A DNA stretch of 45,351 nt from Oscillospiraceae bacterium (GCA_015067075.1 SVND01000019.1:1-45351); one strand, 5' to 3'. Counted from the first letter of the stretch, positions 33,408-42,346 are shown. Program-made: numbers and translations. The notes: generated by a model from the letters alone, not told the origin.

Positions 33408-34679
33408 ATGGATGTAAATTATAAAAACAAAAAGCGGTACAATACCGCCAAATATCCCATACGTCAGCCGCTGATAATTTCTGCACTGATCTCGCTTCTT
33501 TCCAAAATCGTACTTATTGGGAAAAAGTACAAGGTAGAAAAAATAAATATGGACGGACTTAAGCCGCCCTATATGATGCTGAGCAATCATATGTATTTCA
33601 TCGACTTTGAGCTTACTGCTCTTGGCACATTTCCTCACCGTGTCAGCAACGTAGTAAGCATCGACGGATACTATCGCCGCCCGTGGCTTTTGGAGCTCAT
33701 CGGCGCTATCTGTACGCGAAAATTCACCATGGACCTGCATCTTATAAAATCCATAAACCATGTACTCAAGCGCGGCGACATTCTTTCCATGTATCCCGAA
33801 GCAAGATACTCGCCCTGCGGCACGACCTCGTATATGCCCGAATCACTTGGCAAGCTTATCAAAATGAACAAAGTGCCCGTAGTAGCAGTTGTACATCACG
33901 GAAATCACCTTCATTCACCTTTCTGGAACTTCCGTAAAAAGCGCAAAGTGCCCCTTCATACGACCATGACGCAGATCTTGACTGCCGAGCAGATACAGAG
34001 TATGAGTGTTGACGAGATAAACGCCGCCGTCAGAAAAGCTCTTGATTACGATGACTATCGCTATCAGAAGGAAAACAACATTCTTATTACGGAGCCGTTC
34101 CGCGCGGAGGGCTTACACAAGGTGCTTTATCAGTGTCCCCATTGCCTTACCGAGTCGCAAATGGCGTCAAGCGGTACGGAGCTTTATTGCAAAGCCTGCT
34201 CAAAGCGCTGGAATCTTGGCGAGGACGGAACACTTTCCGCTTTAAGCGGCGAAACGGAGTTTTCCCACGTGCCCGATTGGTTTGAATGGGAACGCAATCA
34301 AGTACGCCAGCAAGTTTTATCAGGTACGTACAGCTTTGGAAGCGATGTCGAGGTATATTCCCTGCCTCGCTGCTGGCGCTTTATAAAGCTGGGCAACGCC
34401 AAGCTTACCCACGATATAGAAAATGGCTTTGCGCTGGAGGGCTTTTATAACGGAGCACCCTATCGCATTGAGCGTGCGCCCATTTCCAGCAACAGCCTTC
34501 ATATCGAGTACGATTACTGCTACATAAAGCCTTTCGACTGCGTTGATATATCAACGGAAAACGATTCATTTTACTGCTATCCATCGAATGAAAACGTGGT
34601 CACGAAGCTCGCCTTCGCAACTGAGGAGCTGTATCAGCTTCACTTACGCCGCAAAAAAGGCGAAAAACAAGCCAAATAG
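33408..34679 (+). CDS. PlsC-type acyltransferase with C-terminal zinc-ribbon extension
   Basis: The 423-residue protein begins with a PlsC/LPLAT domain (about 1-210): motif I is LSNHMYFIDFEL (NHxxxxD) and motif III MYPEARYSP. It could acylate lysophosphatidate or another hydroxylated lipid. The C-terminal half is unusual: a four-Cys zinc ribbon (QCPHC...YCKAC, about 243-263) followed by a beta-rich region (FSHVPDWFEWERNQVRQQVL, KLTHDIENGFALEGFYNG). Normal PlsC proteins are about 200-250 residues, so this is a fusion. The start at ATG 33408 has GGGGGAG upstream. Monocistronic. Confidence 0.8.
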   Translation: MDVNYKNKKRYNTAKYPIRQPLIISALISLLSKIVLIGKKYKVEKINMDGLKPPYMMLSNHMYFIDFELTALGTFPHRVSNVVSIDGYYRRPWLLELIGAICTRKFTMDLHLIKSINHVLKRGDILSMYPEARYSPCGTTSYMPESLGKLIKMNKVPVVAVVHHGNHLHSPFWNFRKKRKVPLHTTMTQILTAEQIQSMSVDEINAAVRKALDYDDYRYQKENNILITEPFRAEGLHKVLYQCPHCLTESQMASSGTELYCKACSKRWNLGEDGTLSALSGETEFSHVPDWFEWERNQVRQQVLSGTYSFGSDVEVYSLPRCWRFIKLGNAKLTHDIENGFALEGFYNGAPYRIERAPISSNSLHIEYDYCYIKPFDCVDISTENDSFYCYPSNENVVTKLAFATEELYQLHLRRKKGEKQAK

Positions 34680-34683
34680 CATC

Positions 34684-34721
34684 AAACCGACAGGTATTTT
34701 AAACGCCTGTCGGTTTGTTTT
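34684..34721 (+). terminator. Terminator of the acyltransferase gene, overlapping the end of the AraC gene
   Basis: The 11-bp stem AAACCGACAGG/CCTGTCGGTTT (34684-34694 with 34706-34716) is followed by GTTTTT. The convergent AraC gene ends at 34699, so its last codons and stop are written inside this hairpin. Confidence 0.85.
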
Positions 34722-35556
34722 TACTTGTTTTTTGTCTGTATTCCAGCGGCGACATACCGTGTACACTGCGGAAAACCTTTGAAAAATACGATGCGGTCAT
34801 GTACCCCGTCCGCAAGGCTATTTCCTCCATGGAAAGACTTGTTGAGGATAAAAAAGCCGCCGCAACGTTACAACGAAGCCTGTTAAGATATTGCATAAAG
34901 CGCATATTCATATTTTGCTTGAAGTATCGGCTGAAATACGTCGGTACCATTTCAGCCTCTGCCGCCGTTTGCTCAAGAGTTATCTGGCTTGCATAGTTTT
35001 TATGCATAAAATCAAGTGCCTTTTGAAGCGGACGTAAATTTCCGCTTGTATTTTTTTGCTTTCCACTTAATGAAATATAGTCCAAAAACAAAAGCAATGT
35101 CTTTTCAAAAGAAATGCGCAAAAGATCATTTTCGCTCATTTTAGGAGATTTTTCATACTGCTGTTTTAAAAATTCAAGCTCCCTGTATATGGTTTTAAAC
35201 TGATTTACATCAAGGGATACGCTTGAAAAATCAAGAGCCATCACTTTATCCGCTAAATATGTCGGTATCGCCTGAGGAGTAAAGCCCAAGGAAGCCATTT
35301 TAACGTCATCCGTATCAAAATTTATGGAATGAAAGTCCGCCACGGTCACAAGATATACGTCCCCGCGCTTTGCTTTATATTGCTTATCATTGACAGTATG
35401 CGTTATCTCGCCCTCAACAATAAGCTCCATTTCATAATAATCATGCCGATGATACGTTATTTTTCTGTTGCGATCGAAGCTGTTGATTCCTACTCCAACG
35501 GATATGTCATTTTCATCGCTGATATATGCAAGATCGATATCCTTATTCCGTTTCAC
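34699..35556 (-). CDS. AraC-family regulator with cupin sensor domain (second of a tandem pair)
   Basis: The N-terminal cupin-like sensor (ITYHRHDYYEMELIVEGEIT, YKAKRGDVYLVTVADFHSI) precedes two C-terminal HTH motifs (ITLEQTAAEAEMVPTYFSRYFKQN and SMEEIALRTGYMTASYFSKVF). I start at GTG 35556 (285 residues). It aligns with the ATG of the upstream paralogue (KRNKDIDLAYI with KVVGNIDLTFY) and has AGAGG before it. Upstream ATGs at 35628 and 35583 lie within the neighbour gene. It overlaps that gene by 14 nt, so translation is coupled. Many such cupin-AraC proteins control sugar-utilisation genes; targets here are not known. Confidence 0.85.
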   Translation of the reverse strand: MKRNKDIDLAYISDENDISVGVGINSFDRNRKITYHRHDYYEMELIVEGEITHTVNDKQYKAKRGDVYLVTVADFHSINFDTDDVKMASLGFTPQAIPTYLADKVMALDFSSVSLDVNQFKTIYRELEFLKQQYEKSPKMSENDLLRISFEKTLLLFLDYISLSGKQKNTSGNLRPLQKALDFMHKNYASQITLEQTAAEAEMVPTYFSRYFKQNMNMRFMQYLNRLRCNVAAAFLSSTSLSMEEIALRTGYMTASYFSKVFRSVHGMSPLEYRQKTSKNKPTGV

Positions 35557-36430
35557 TCTTTTCACCTCTTTGGTCAAATCCATCTCTTCGCTGTTTTCGA
35601 TAGCTCGCAGGAGATTGACCGTATGCATTATTAAACACCTTTGAAAAATACGACGAGGACGCATACCCCGTCAAGGCAGCGATCTGCTCAACGGGCATTT
35701 CCGTCGACGATAAATACGCTTCAGCCACGCTACAACGTATCTTGTTAAGATACGGCACGAAGCGCAGACTCATGTTTTGCTTGAAATATCGGCTGAAATA
35801 CGTGGTTTCCATTCCCGCAACCCTTGCCGCATCTTCAAGCGTTATTTGCTTTGCATAGTTTTCCATTACATATGCCAGTACCTTTTGAATTGGCTGAACG
35901 TGTTTCATTTGCTTGTCAGCGTCACCATTTGGAAACAGGTACTGCAAATATAAAAGCAAAATACGCTCAAAGGCATTCTTTTCAAGGTGCTTTTCAGTCG
36001 TTCGCTTCTCGGCTTCATGTTGTTCAATGAAAAAATCAAGCTCGCTTCGCATCCGTTCAAATTGTTTTTTAGACAGCGATATACAGGAAAATCCAAGATT
36101 CGATATTTTTTTCATAAGAAAAGCAGGAAGAGCTCTCGACAAAAAGCTTATACTGTATAGAGTTACATTCGGTGTGTCAAAGCGCAAAGAGTGAAAATCC
36201 GACGAGGTAACAAGATACATATCACCGGGCGTAAGTGTATACGTTTTGCCGTTGACAGTATGAAGCGCTTTTCCTTCAACGACAAGCTCCATTTCATAAA
36301 AATCATGCCAATGGTACGTTATAATATCCTTTGGCGTACAATTATGACGGTTTACGCAAAAGCCCATCTCGTTTGTCAAATGCTCGCGCTCAGCATAAAA
36401 AGTCAGATCAATATTTCCGACGACCTTCAT
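35543..36430 (-). CDS. AraC-family regulator with cupin sensor domain (first of a tandem pair)
   Basis: The 295-residue protein starts at ATG 36430 behind GGGAGG (a GTG three codons earlier is less likely). The cupin motif (ITYHWHDFYEMELVVEGKAL, YTLTPGDMYLVTSSDFHSL) and HTH pair (ITLEDAARVAGMETTYFSRY, PVEQIAALTGYASSSYFSKV) match the downstream gene throughout, so the two arose by tandem duplication. Both keep intact DNA-binding regions. Confidence 0.87.
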   Translation of the reverse strand: MKVVGNIDLTFYAEREHLTNEMGFCVNRHNCTPKDIITYHWHDFYEMELVVEGKALHTVNGKTYTLTPGDMYLVTSSDFHSLRFDTPNVTLYSISFLSRALPAFLMKKISNLGFSCISLSKKQFERMRSELDFFIEQHEAEKRTTEKHLEKNAFERILLLYLQYLFPNGDADKQMKHVQPIQKVLAYVMENYAKQITLEDAARVAGMETTYFSRYFKQNMSLRFVPYLNKIRCSVAEAYLSSTEMPVEQIAALTGYASSSYFSKVFNNAYGQSPASYRKQRRDGFDQRGEKSETE

Positions 36431-36456
36431 ACATGTCACCTCCCGAAACTACAAGT

Positions 36457-36485
36457 ATTATATCCCTGTTTTCAAAAAAGTGCAA
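36457..36485 (-). promoter_or_regulatory. Promoter of the AraC pair
   Basis: The minus strand reads TTGCAC (36485-36480), a 17-nt spacer, then TATAAT (36462-36457), 27 nt before the ATG. From 36486 to 36605 there is no gene; TGTTCTATAGTAGAACA near 36572-36588 is a short palindrome, possibly an operator or weak terminator. Confidence 0.6.
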
Positions 36486-36605
36486 GTAAAACGAGCGAAA
36501 AACACATAAATTTACAACTTATGTCTATATTTTTGCTTTTATCAATTTAACCTTCCCTAAAGCTTCCCACGCTGTTCTATAGTAGAACACGCCTACCGAC
36601 ACATA

Positions 36606-38423
36606 TTATTTAACCAATACGCCTATGAGATCCCGTCTTCCCGCTTTTTCAAGGGCTTTCATTACGAGCTTTCTGTTTTGCGGCTTTGTATATTGCAAAA
36701 GCGCTCGTTGCATAGCCTTATCCTCCGCCGTTTTCGGCACATAAACAGGATTCAAGGTAAACGGATCAAGCTCCGTATAGAACATACAAGTTGAAACCGT
36801 GCCCGGCGTGGGATAAAAATCCTGCACCTGCTCGGGATGGTAGTTTATCTTTTTCAGGTAAAGCGCAAGCTCAATAGCGTCGTTGAGCGTAGAGCCGGGA
36901 TGGGACGACATGAGATAAGGAACTAAATACTGCTTTTTCCCTGCTTTTTTCGTCAGCATATAAAACCTTTCGCAAAACGCTTCATAAACGCTGTGAGGCG
37001 GCTTGCCCATTTTGCGAAGCACCTTATCCGACGCGTGCTCCGGCGCCACCTTAAGCTGTCCGCTGACGTGATTTCTGACAAGTGTATCAAAAAGCATAGT
37101 ATTTTTATCGAGCATAAGGTAATCGAAACGAATACCCGAGCGGACGAAAACCTTTTTGATACCTTTGATTTTTGCTACACGCTGTAAAAGACGGGCATAT
37201 TCAGTCTGGTCTGCCTCAATATTTTTACAGGGCGTAGGTGCAAGGCAACGCTTACCCTTGCAAAATCCGTGTTCCGTTTGCTTTTTGCAGGCAGGATAAC
37301 GAAAATTTGCCGTCGGACCGCCTACATCGTGGATATAGCCCTTGAAATTCGGAAGCGTTGTCAAAAGCTCCGCTTCCTTTACAACGGAATCCTCACTGCG
37401 CGAGGTGACCATTCTGCCTTGATGCATTGTCAGCGCGCAGAAATTGCAATCGCCGAAGCATCCGCGATTATGAGTAATGGAAAATTCCACCTCTTCAAGA
37501 GCAGGTATACCGCCGTCCTTTTCATACATGGGATGATATGTGCGCGTATACGGCAAAGCATAAACTGCATCCATCTCCTCGCGGGAAAGGGGCGTTTGCG
37601 GAGGATTTTGTATAACGAAGCTGTTGCCATGCTCCTGCAAAATCGCTTTCCCCTTTACAGGGTCTTGCTCATTATACTGTATAGCGCAGGCTTTTGCATA
37701 ATCCACCTTCGACTTTTTTATGCTTTCCGCTGACGGACAAATAACGTAATCATATGCGCAGGCATCAGGCTTTCCAAGCACACAGGTGCCGCGCACGTCC
37801 GTTATCGTCGAGCAAGGCTCGCCCGACATAAGACGCTTTACTATTTCACCGACGGAGCGCTCACCCATGCCGTAGCTGAGAATATCCGCGCCGCTGTCGA
37901 CCAAAATCGAGCTTCTTACGCTGTCGCTCCAATAATCGTAATGGGCGAAACGGCGCAAGGAAGGCTCAAGTCCGCCGATAATTATGGGAATATCGCCAAA
38001 AGCTTGGCGTATACGGTTGCAATATACTATCGCCGCACGGTCGGGACGTTGTCCTGCCTTGCCGCCCGGGCTGTATTCATCCTCACTGCGTTTTTTCTTA
38101 TTTACGGTATAGTGTGCGACCATCGAGTCAATGTTTCCTGCGCTGACGAGAAAGCCGTATTTCGGTCTGCCCAGCTTTTCAAAATCAGCCGTGCTTTTCC
38201 AATCAGGCTGTGCAATTATCGCAACTTTTGCGCCCAAGCTTTCAGCAACTCTCGATATTATGGATATACCAAAAGAAGGATGGTCAACGTACGCGTCGGC
38301 TGAAACGCAGATAAAATCGGGTGCATCCCAGCCAAGAGCTTTTATCTCCTTTGCCGTTACAGGTAAAAAGGTTTTATTAAGCTTTGGTGCTTTTTGTTTG
38401 TTTTCGTTTTTATGTTCGTTCAT
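36606..38423 (-). CDS. YgiQ family radical SAM protein
   Basis: The 605-residue protein has an N-terminal YgiQ domain (FICVSADAYVDHPSFGISII, VAIIAQPDW) and a radical SAM core. The Fe-S cluster motif is Cys322-x3-Cys326-x2-Cys329 in HNRGCFGDCNFCALTMHQGR. A C-terminal region with LKVAPEHASDKVLRKMGKPP and YPTPGTVSTCMFYT is also typical of the family, and KKQTEHGFCKGKRCLAPTPC adds further Cys. The biochemical function of YgiQ proteins is not established. It follows the ppiC terminator, has an AAGGGG ribosome binding site, and no clear promoter is seen, so it may rely on read-through. Confidence 0.93.
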   Translation of the reverse strand: MNEHKNENKQKAPKLNKTFLPVTAKEIKALGWDAPDFICVSADAYVDHPSFGISIISRVAESLGAKVAIIAQPDWKSTADFEKLGRPKYGFLVSAGNIDSMVAHYTVNKKKRSEDEYSPGGKAGQRPDRAAIVYCNRIRQAFGDIPIIIGGLEPSLRRFAHYDYWSDSVRSSILVDSGADILSYGMGERSVGEIVKRLMSGEPCSTITDVRGTCVLGKPDACAYDYVICPSAESIKKSKVDYAKACAIQYNEQDPVKGKAILQEHGNSFVIQNPPQTPLSREEMDAVYALPYTRTYHPMYEKDGGIPALEEVEFSITHNRGCFGDCNFCALTMHQGRMVTSRSEDSVVKEAELLTTLPNFKGYIHDVGGPTANFRYPACKKQTEHGFCKGKRCLAPTPCKNIEADQTEYARLLQRVAKIKGIKKVFVRSGIRFDYLMLDKNTMLFDTLVRNHVSGQLKVAPEHASDKVLRKMGKPPHSVYEAFCERFYMLTKKAGKKQYLVPYLMSSHPGSTLNDAIELALYLKKINYHPEQVQDFYPTPGTVSTCMFYTELDPFTLNPVYVPKTAEDKAMQRALLQYTKPQNRKLVMKALEKAGRRDLIGVLVK

Positions 38424-38444
38424 TGTTTTCCCCTTGCTCTTCCA

Positions 38445-38472
38445 TAAAAAACGGGAGGCTGTTGCCTCCCGT
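38445..38472 (-). terminator. Terminator between ppiC-type gene and ygiQ-type gene
   Basis: The 9-bp stem ACGGGAGGC/GCCTCCCGT (38451-38459 with 38464-38472) with loop TGTT is followed on the minus strand by TTTTTT. It lies 30 nt after the foldase stop at 38503 and 22 nt before the YgiQ start. Confidence 0.85.
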
Positions 38473-38502
38473 AAGCGAGCATACAGCCCGTTTTTTCCTG
38501 AT

Positions 38503-39615
38503 TTACTTGGACGGTGTCGGAGTTGCCGTTACCGTTGTGTCGTAGGATGTGGAGATGTATTCAAACTTGATCTTTGCAAGCTCGTCTTCCATTTCAACAA
38601 CGTCAGCCTCTTCTACCCAGCCGTCAAACATTTCCTGGAAACGAAGAACAGCCATCTCATTGTAAACATCGTCATGCTTGATATCGAAAAGAGTAGACGT
38701 CTCGTTTATATCGTACTTTTTCATGATGTGATAGCCGTAAGCAGTTTCGATCATGCGGATCTCGCCGACCTGCATATCAACAGAAGCTTCGTTGAACTCT
38801 ACGGGGAAGGACGTTTCATTTTCCGTGAAAATATATCCGTCAGGATAAGACTTGGAGCCGCTGTCCTCAGAAAGCTCGGTTACAAGAGAATCGAACTCCT
38901 CCTGACCAGATGTAGCTCTTTCGTATGCTTTATCTGCACGAGCCTTTGCATCTTCAAGCTCTTCGCCTTCCATCTTTTTACCGTCGCTGTTATAAACGCT
39001 GATAAGTATGTGCTTTACGCGAACATAGTTGTCGTCGTAATACTGCTTTATCTCGTCCTGAGTAATTTCATTGGACTTGCCTGCGGAATAGAGCTCGTCG
39101 ATCATCGTCTGAGCCATTGCGCCTGTAGCCTGCATGGAATAGAAAATATCATATGTAAGACCTGAATCCTTGAGAGCTTCTTTGAAAAGCTTCGTGCCGT
39201 TCTTTGTATCTTCATAGTCAAAGCCCATGATGTAGTAATCCATGAGAGTCTGCATCGTTTCAAGGTCAGACTCAGAAAGCTTAAAGCCGTATTCCTTCAT
39301 CTTTTGTTCAAGAATAACTCTGTTTATCGCCTTGTTCTTTGCAAGATAAATAGCATATTCCTGATTGTTCATGCCTGTATCGCCAAAGGGCAGCTTCCAA
39401 TATTCGCTTGCAGCGCGGACTGTGTCAAGAGAACGGATGGACTCCTTCGTTTCACTCAGATAATAGAGGTATTCACCTGCAGTTATCTTTGTGCCGTTGA
39501 TGGTCATAACTGTAGCAAAGTTCGGGTTGTCAGCGTTACTGTCGCAAGCGACAAATGTTAATAAGAGCATTACTGCGGCGAGCATAACTGCAAACGCCTT
39601 GAGGACTTTTTTCAT
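38503..39615 (-). CDS. PpiC/PrsA-type peptidyl-prolyl isomerase lipoprotein
   Basis: This foldase acts outside the membrane, helping secreted proteins fold. The 370-residue product has a lipoprotein signal (MLLLTFVAC, lipidated Cys24), an N-terminal SurA/PrsA-like helical domain (FATVMTINGTKITAGEYLYY), and a parvulin PPIase domain. The parvulin domain carries VRVKHILISV, SGQEEFDSLVTELSEDSGSK, GYIFTEN and YGYHIMKKYDIN. A poorly conserved Thr/Pro-rich tail (TTVTATPTPSK) follows. It has its own promoter. Such a chaperone suits a genome with large exported repeat proteins. Confidence 0.92.
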   Translation of the reverse strand: MKKVLKAFAVMLAAVMLLLTFVACDSNADNPNFATVMTINGTKITAGEYLYYLSETKESIRSLDTVRAASEYWKLPFGDTGMNNQEYAIYLAKNKAINRVILEQKMKEYGFKLSESDLETMQTLMDYYIMGFDYEDTKNGTKLFKEALKDSGLTYDIFYSMQATGAMAQTMIDELYSAGKSNEITQDEIKQYYDDNYVRVKHILISVYNSDGKKMEGEELEDAKARADKAYERATSGQEEFDSLVTELSEDSGSKSYPDGYIFTENETSFPVEFNEASVDMQVGEIRMIETAYGYHIMKKYDINETSTLFDIKHDDVYNEMAVLRFQEMFDGWVEEADVVEMEDELAKIKFEYISTSYDTTVTATPTPSK

Positions 39616-39661
39616 GTGAAATCTCCTTTAAAAAACTTTTTGCTTAATTCATGTAAGGTAT

Positions 39662-39690
39662 ATTATATAATATTTTTCAAATAAAGTCCA
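39662..39690 (-). promoter_or_regulatory. Promoter of the PrsA-like gene
   Basis: The minus strand reads TGGACT (39690-39685), a 17-nt spacer, then TATAAT (39667-39662), about 45 nt upstream of the start. The -35 is one base off TTGACT. Confidence 0.5.
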
Positions 39691-39790
39691 TACAAAAATC
39701 AAAAAAAATTTAAAAATATCGCAAAAAACTGTGGCAAATTTAAAAGATTTTTAAAAACAACACTTTTTACAGTATATTTTTACATAATAA

Positions 39791-39819
39791 TTGACCTTTT
39801 TCTTTATTTTTGTTATAAT
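39791..39819 (+). promoter_or_regulatory. Promoter of the YhhN-like gene
   Basis: TTGACC (39791-39796), a 17-nt spacer and TATAAT (39814-39819), then GGAGGAAG before ATG 39880. The 264-bp gap also holds the minus-strand foldase promoter and AT-rich sequence. Confidence 0.7.
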
Positions 39820-39879
39820 GTTTGCATCGTGCTTTCATATCCTTTTGAAAACATACTCTTTGTAACAGTCGGAGGAAGT

Positions 39880-40572
39880 ATGAAAAAAGCTCTTAATCTT
39901 TACAGCATTGTTTTCGCTTTAAATCTGCTCGTATTTTCTGCCGTTTTGGTGGGAAATTACTTTTACCAAGGCGGCGGATTTGATTTCATCTTAAAGTGTC
40001 TTTGCAGTAGCGGCTTTGCGCTTATGGGTATTATCAATTTTACATATGCTTTGGCATCAAAGCAGAAAAACGTCAAGTTTTACGCCGTTATGTCATTGGG
40101 GCTGATCTGCGCTTTGCTTGGCGATGCGCTCATCAATTCAAACTTCGTTTTGGGTGCAGGCGTTTTCGCCTTAGCTCACGTATTTTTCATCATCGGCTAC
40201 TGCTTTTTGCAAAAGATCACCTTGCGCGATATAGCTTTGTCGCTCATTTTATGTGCGCTCGGCGTTGCATTTTTACTGCTTTATCCCGATTTTGACTTTA
40301 GAAGCGACATATTCAAGCTCGTTTGCATCGTTTATGCGCTCATTATAACATCCATGCTCACAAAATCCCTTACAAATCTTATTCACGGTCCTTCATCGGC
40401 TACGCTTTCCGCTTTTATCGGAAGCCTATTCTTTTTCACTTCCGATCTTATGCTTGTTTTCGCTTGGTTTTCAAGCGCAGGCGGCTGGACGAACCATTTA
40501 TGCATGGCTCTTTATTATCCCGGCGTTTGCCTCATCGCTTTATCAACGCTTCTTAACTGCAAAAAATCTTAA
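39880..40572 (+). CDS. YhhN/TMEM86 family integral membrane protein (lysoplasmalogenase-like)
   Basis: I start at ATG 39880 (230 residues) because GGAGG lies 7 nt upstream; the frame from 39829 lacks one. The protein has about eight hydrophobic segments and the family core LICALLGDALINSNFVLGAG with ALAHVFFIIGYC. Relatives hydrolyse the vinyl-ether bond of lysoplasmalogens, which occur in many anaerobic Clostridia; whether this member does is not known. Monocistronic between its promoter and a bidirectional terminator. Confidence 0.8.
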   Translation: MKKALNLYSIVFALNLLVFSAVLVGNYFYQGGGFDFILKCLCSSGFALMGIINFTYALASKQKNVKFYAVMSLGLICALLGDALINSNFVLGAGVFALAHVFFIIGYCFLQKITLRDIALSLILCALGVAFLLLYPDFDFRSDIFKLVCIVYALIITSMLTKSLTNLIHGPSSATLSAFIGSLFFFTSDLMLVFAWFSSAGGWTNHLCMALYYPGVCLIALSTLLNCKKS

Positions 40573-40581
40573 ACTAAAAAC

Positions 40582-40624
40582 AAAAAAAGCTTTGCACTCC
40601 TTAAAGTAATGCAAAGCTTTTTTT
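40582..40624. terminator. Bidirectional terminator between the YhhN-like gene and the aconitase X operon
   Basis: A 15-bp A/T-flanked stem (AAAAAAAGCTTTGCA with TGCAAAGCTTTTTTT, 40582-40596 with 40610-40624) serves two convergent genes. Confidence 0.88.
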
Positions 40625-40625
40625 A

Positions 40626-41069
40626 TTATTCTACCTCTACCACGCCGTTTTCTTTAACCGTTATTTTCATGCCGTCCTTGACGTATTCGAGAAATTCCTC
40701 TCCGAGGCAATCGACGACAGGCATTGAAACGCCGTCCACCCAAACGTCAGCCAAAACTGCACCTGCGGCGGCAAGGGAGTCGATATGGTTTGCAAAAAGC
40801 ATACAAGCGGGATTTTTCTCCATTGCGCAAGCACAATAAAGTACGAGTCCACCCGTTGTTGAGCCGATAGTTTGCGGAAGGCAAAGAGCTTTGCCGATAA
40901 GTGGCTTTCCATGCAACTCTTCGTTGTTCTGATCTCCGCATTTTACATCCTTATCACCAAATTGGAGCGCCATTTGAAGGGATGCAAGTGTATTGAAGCC
41001 TTGTTTTGTGACAACAGCCTCGGCTGTTACACAGCCTGCTGTAACTACTCTTCCCTGAAACGTTTTCAT
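40626..41069 (-). CDS. Aconitase X small (swivel) subunit, DUF126
   Basis: Aconitase X enzymes are Fe-S (or mononuclear iron) dehydratases made of a large and a small subunit. The 147-residue protein is the swivel part: FQGRVVTAGCVTAEAVVTKQ, GFNTLASLQMAL, GKALCLPQTIGSTTGGLVLY and the C-terminal VDGVSMPVVDCLGEEFLEYV. The gene begins 2 nt after the large-subunit stop codon. Known members include cis-3-hydroxy-L-proline dehydratase and archaeal mevalonate-5-phosphate dehydratase; the substrate here is open. Confidence 0.9.
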   Translation of the reverse strand: MKTFQGRVVTAGCVTAEAVVTKQGFNTLASLQMALQFGDKDVKCGDQNNEELHGKPLIGKALCLPQTIGSTTGGLVLYCACAMEKNPACMLFANHIDSLAAAGAVLADVWVDGVSMPVVDCLGEEFLEYVKDGMKITVKENGVVEVE

Positions 41070-41071
41070 GT

Positions 41072-42346
41072 TTATTTACCTCCCTTTGTAAGTATATCCA
41101 AAATCTCGCCGTCTGTATAATACTTTGCGCTTGTATACGTACGAAGCTTGTTGGACGAGGTAATAACAGGCATTTTCTTGCAAAGAGGATTGTTCATATA
41201 CATGAGCGGACAGATATACGAGGTAATAACACCCGTTGCCTTAAGGCGAGCGGCATATTCCGTCTTTTCAAAAGCTTCAAGCACCTTCGGAGCAGCAGTA
41301 AATACCGTCGGTATGCTTACCTTTTTATTGCTGTTTTCCTTGAGCTTTTCCTCGATATTCACAGTCCACGTCTTGAGCTGTTCAAGGGAAAGATGTGGAC
41401 AGCCGACAAAGCAAAGCTTTGGCTTCGCATCGGGATTTTTCCATACGACGGGGTAATTTTTCTGAACTCTTTCAAGCTCCGCATCGTCGATGATATATTC
41501 CTTCGCGTCCTCTGCAATAAGTGCGCTTGCAAGCTCAACAGCTTCAGGTGTAAGATTTTCGATATGATAAAGACCTACTGCGCCGTTTGATGCAGTTGCC
41601 GCGCCGAAATCCTTAAGATAAGCCTTTGCGTTATCGTCAAGCTCCGTGCCTATCCACTTGTCAAGTCCAACAACGTAAGGCACGTCCTCCATGACCTTCA
41701 TGCCGATAGCCGAGCCCAAAAGCTGAGCCTCAGGCTTTTTCGTCGTTTGTACCTTGACTACCCACGTGGCTTTTCTGCCTTCATCGGTCAAAAGTCCGAA
41801 ATACGGAACGTAACCGACTATAGAGCCCATAATATCAATAATGCCCGAGTTGCGATTGCATCTTGCGCCAAGCACAGAGTTTGCATACACTACAGCGCTG
41901 GACTCCGCCCACGAAAGCACATCGCCTTTTTTCGGAGTATTGCCAACCTCGTCCATATAACAGGTACAGGTGAAGGCATCTTTATCCATAAGGCCCAGCT
42001 TTTCAAGCTGTTTTTCATAAAAATCCTGCTTTGTGTACATAAATTTATTAAACACAAAATTCTGTAAAAAATTTGCGGGTACGTTTTTATCAATAGGACG
42101 GGGATCAACGGAAAACTTCTGCTCCGATGCAACGTCCGCGTCAAGGATCTTCTGCATAAGGTCGTATACAGGTGACATTACCTTAAGTCCGAAGGATGTT
42201 ACAAGGTGGTTATATTTCGACGTAATGGGGACAAGCTTTTCCGCTTCAAATGCGTCGCCGTACATCACAAGCGTTTTCATTACCTTTGCAAGTGTTTCGC
42301 CCCTTGCTCCGTCAAGGATGGCTTGCTGTTCTTGCGTTAATATCAT
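41072..42346 (-). CDS. Aconitase X catalytic subunit, DUF521
   Basis: The 424-residue protein aligns with AcnX large subunits: LDGARGETLAKVMKTLVMYG, ITSKYNHLVTSFGLKVM, ANSVLGARCNRNSGIIDIMG and FVGCPHLSLEQLKTW, whose cysteines bind the Fe-S cluster, and PVITSSNKLRTYTSAKYYTD. It removes water from a hydroxy acid or hydroxyproline-like compound. It lies 20 nt after the flavoenzyme gene and 2 nt before the small subunit. Confidence 0.9.
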   Translation of the reverse strand: MILTQEQQAILDGARGETLAKVMKTLVMYGDAFEAEKLVPITSKYNHLVTSFGLKVMSPVYDLMQKILDADVASEQKFSVDPRPIDKNVPANFLQNFVFNKFMYTKQDFYEKQLEKLGLMDKDAFTCTCYMDEVGNTPKKGDVLSWAESSAVVYANSVLGARCNRNSGIIDIMGSIVGYVPYFGLLTDEGRKATWVVKVQTTKKPEAQLLGSAIGMKVMEDVPYVVGLDKWIGTELDDNAKAYLKDFGAATASNGAVGLYHIENLTPEAVELASALIAEDAKEYIIDDAELERVQKNYPVVWKNPDAKPKLCFVGCPHLSLEQLKTWTVNIEEKLKENSNKKVSIPTVFTAAPKVLEAFEKTEYAARLKATGVITSYICPLMYMNNPLCKKMPVITSSNKLRTYTSAKYYTDGEILDILTKGGK

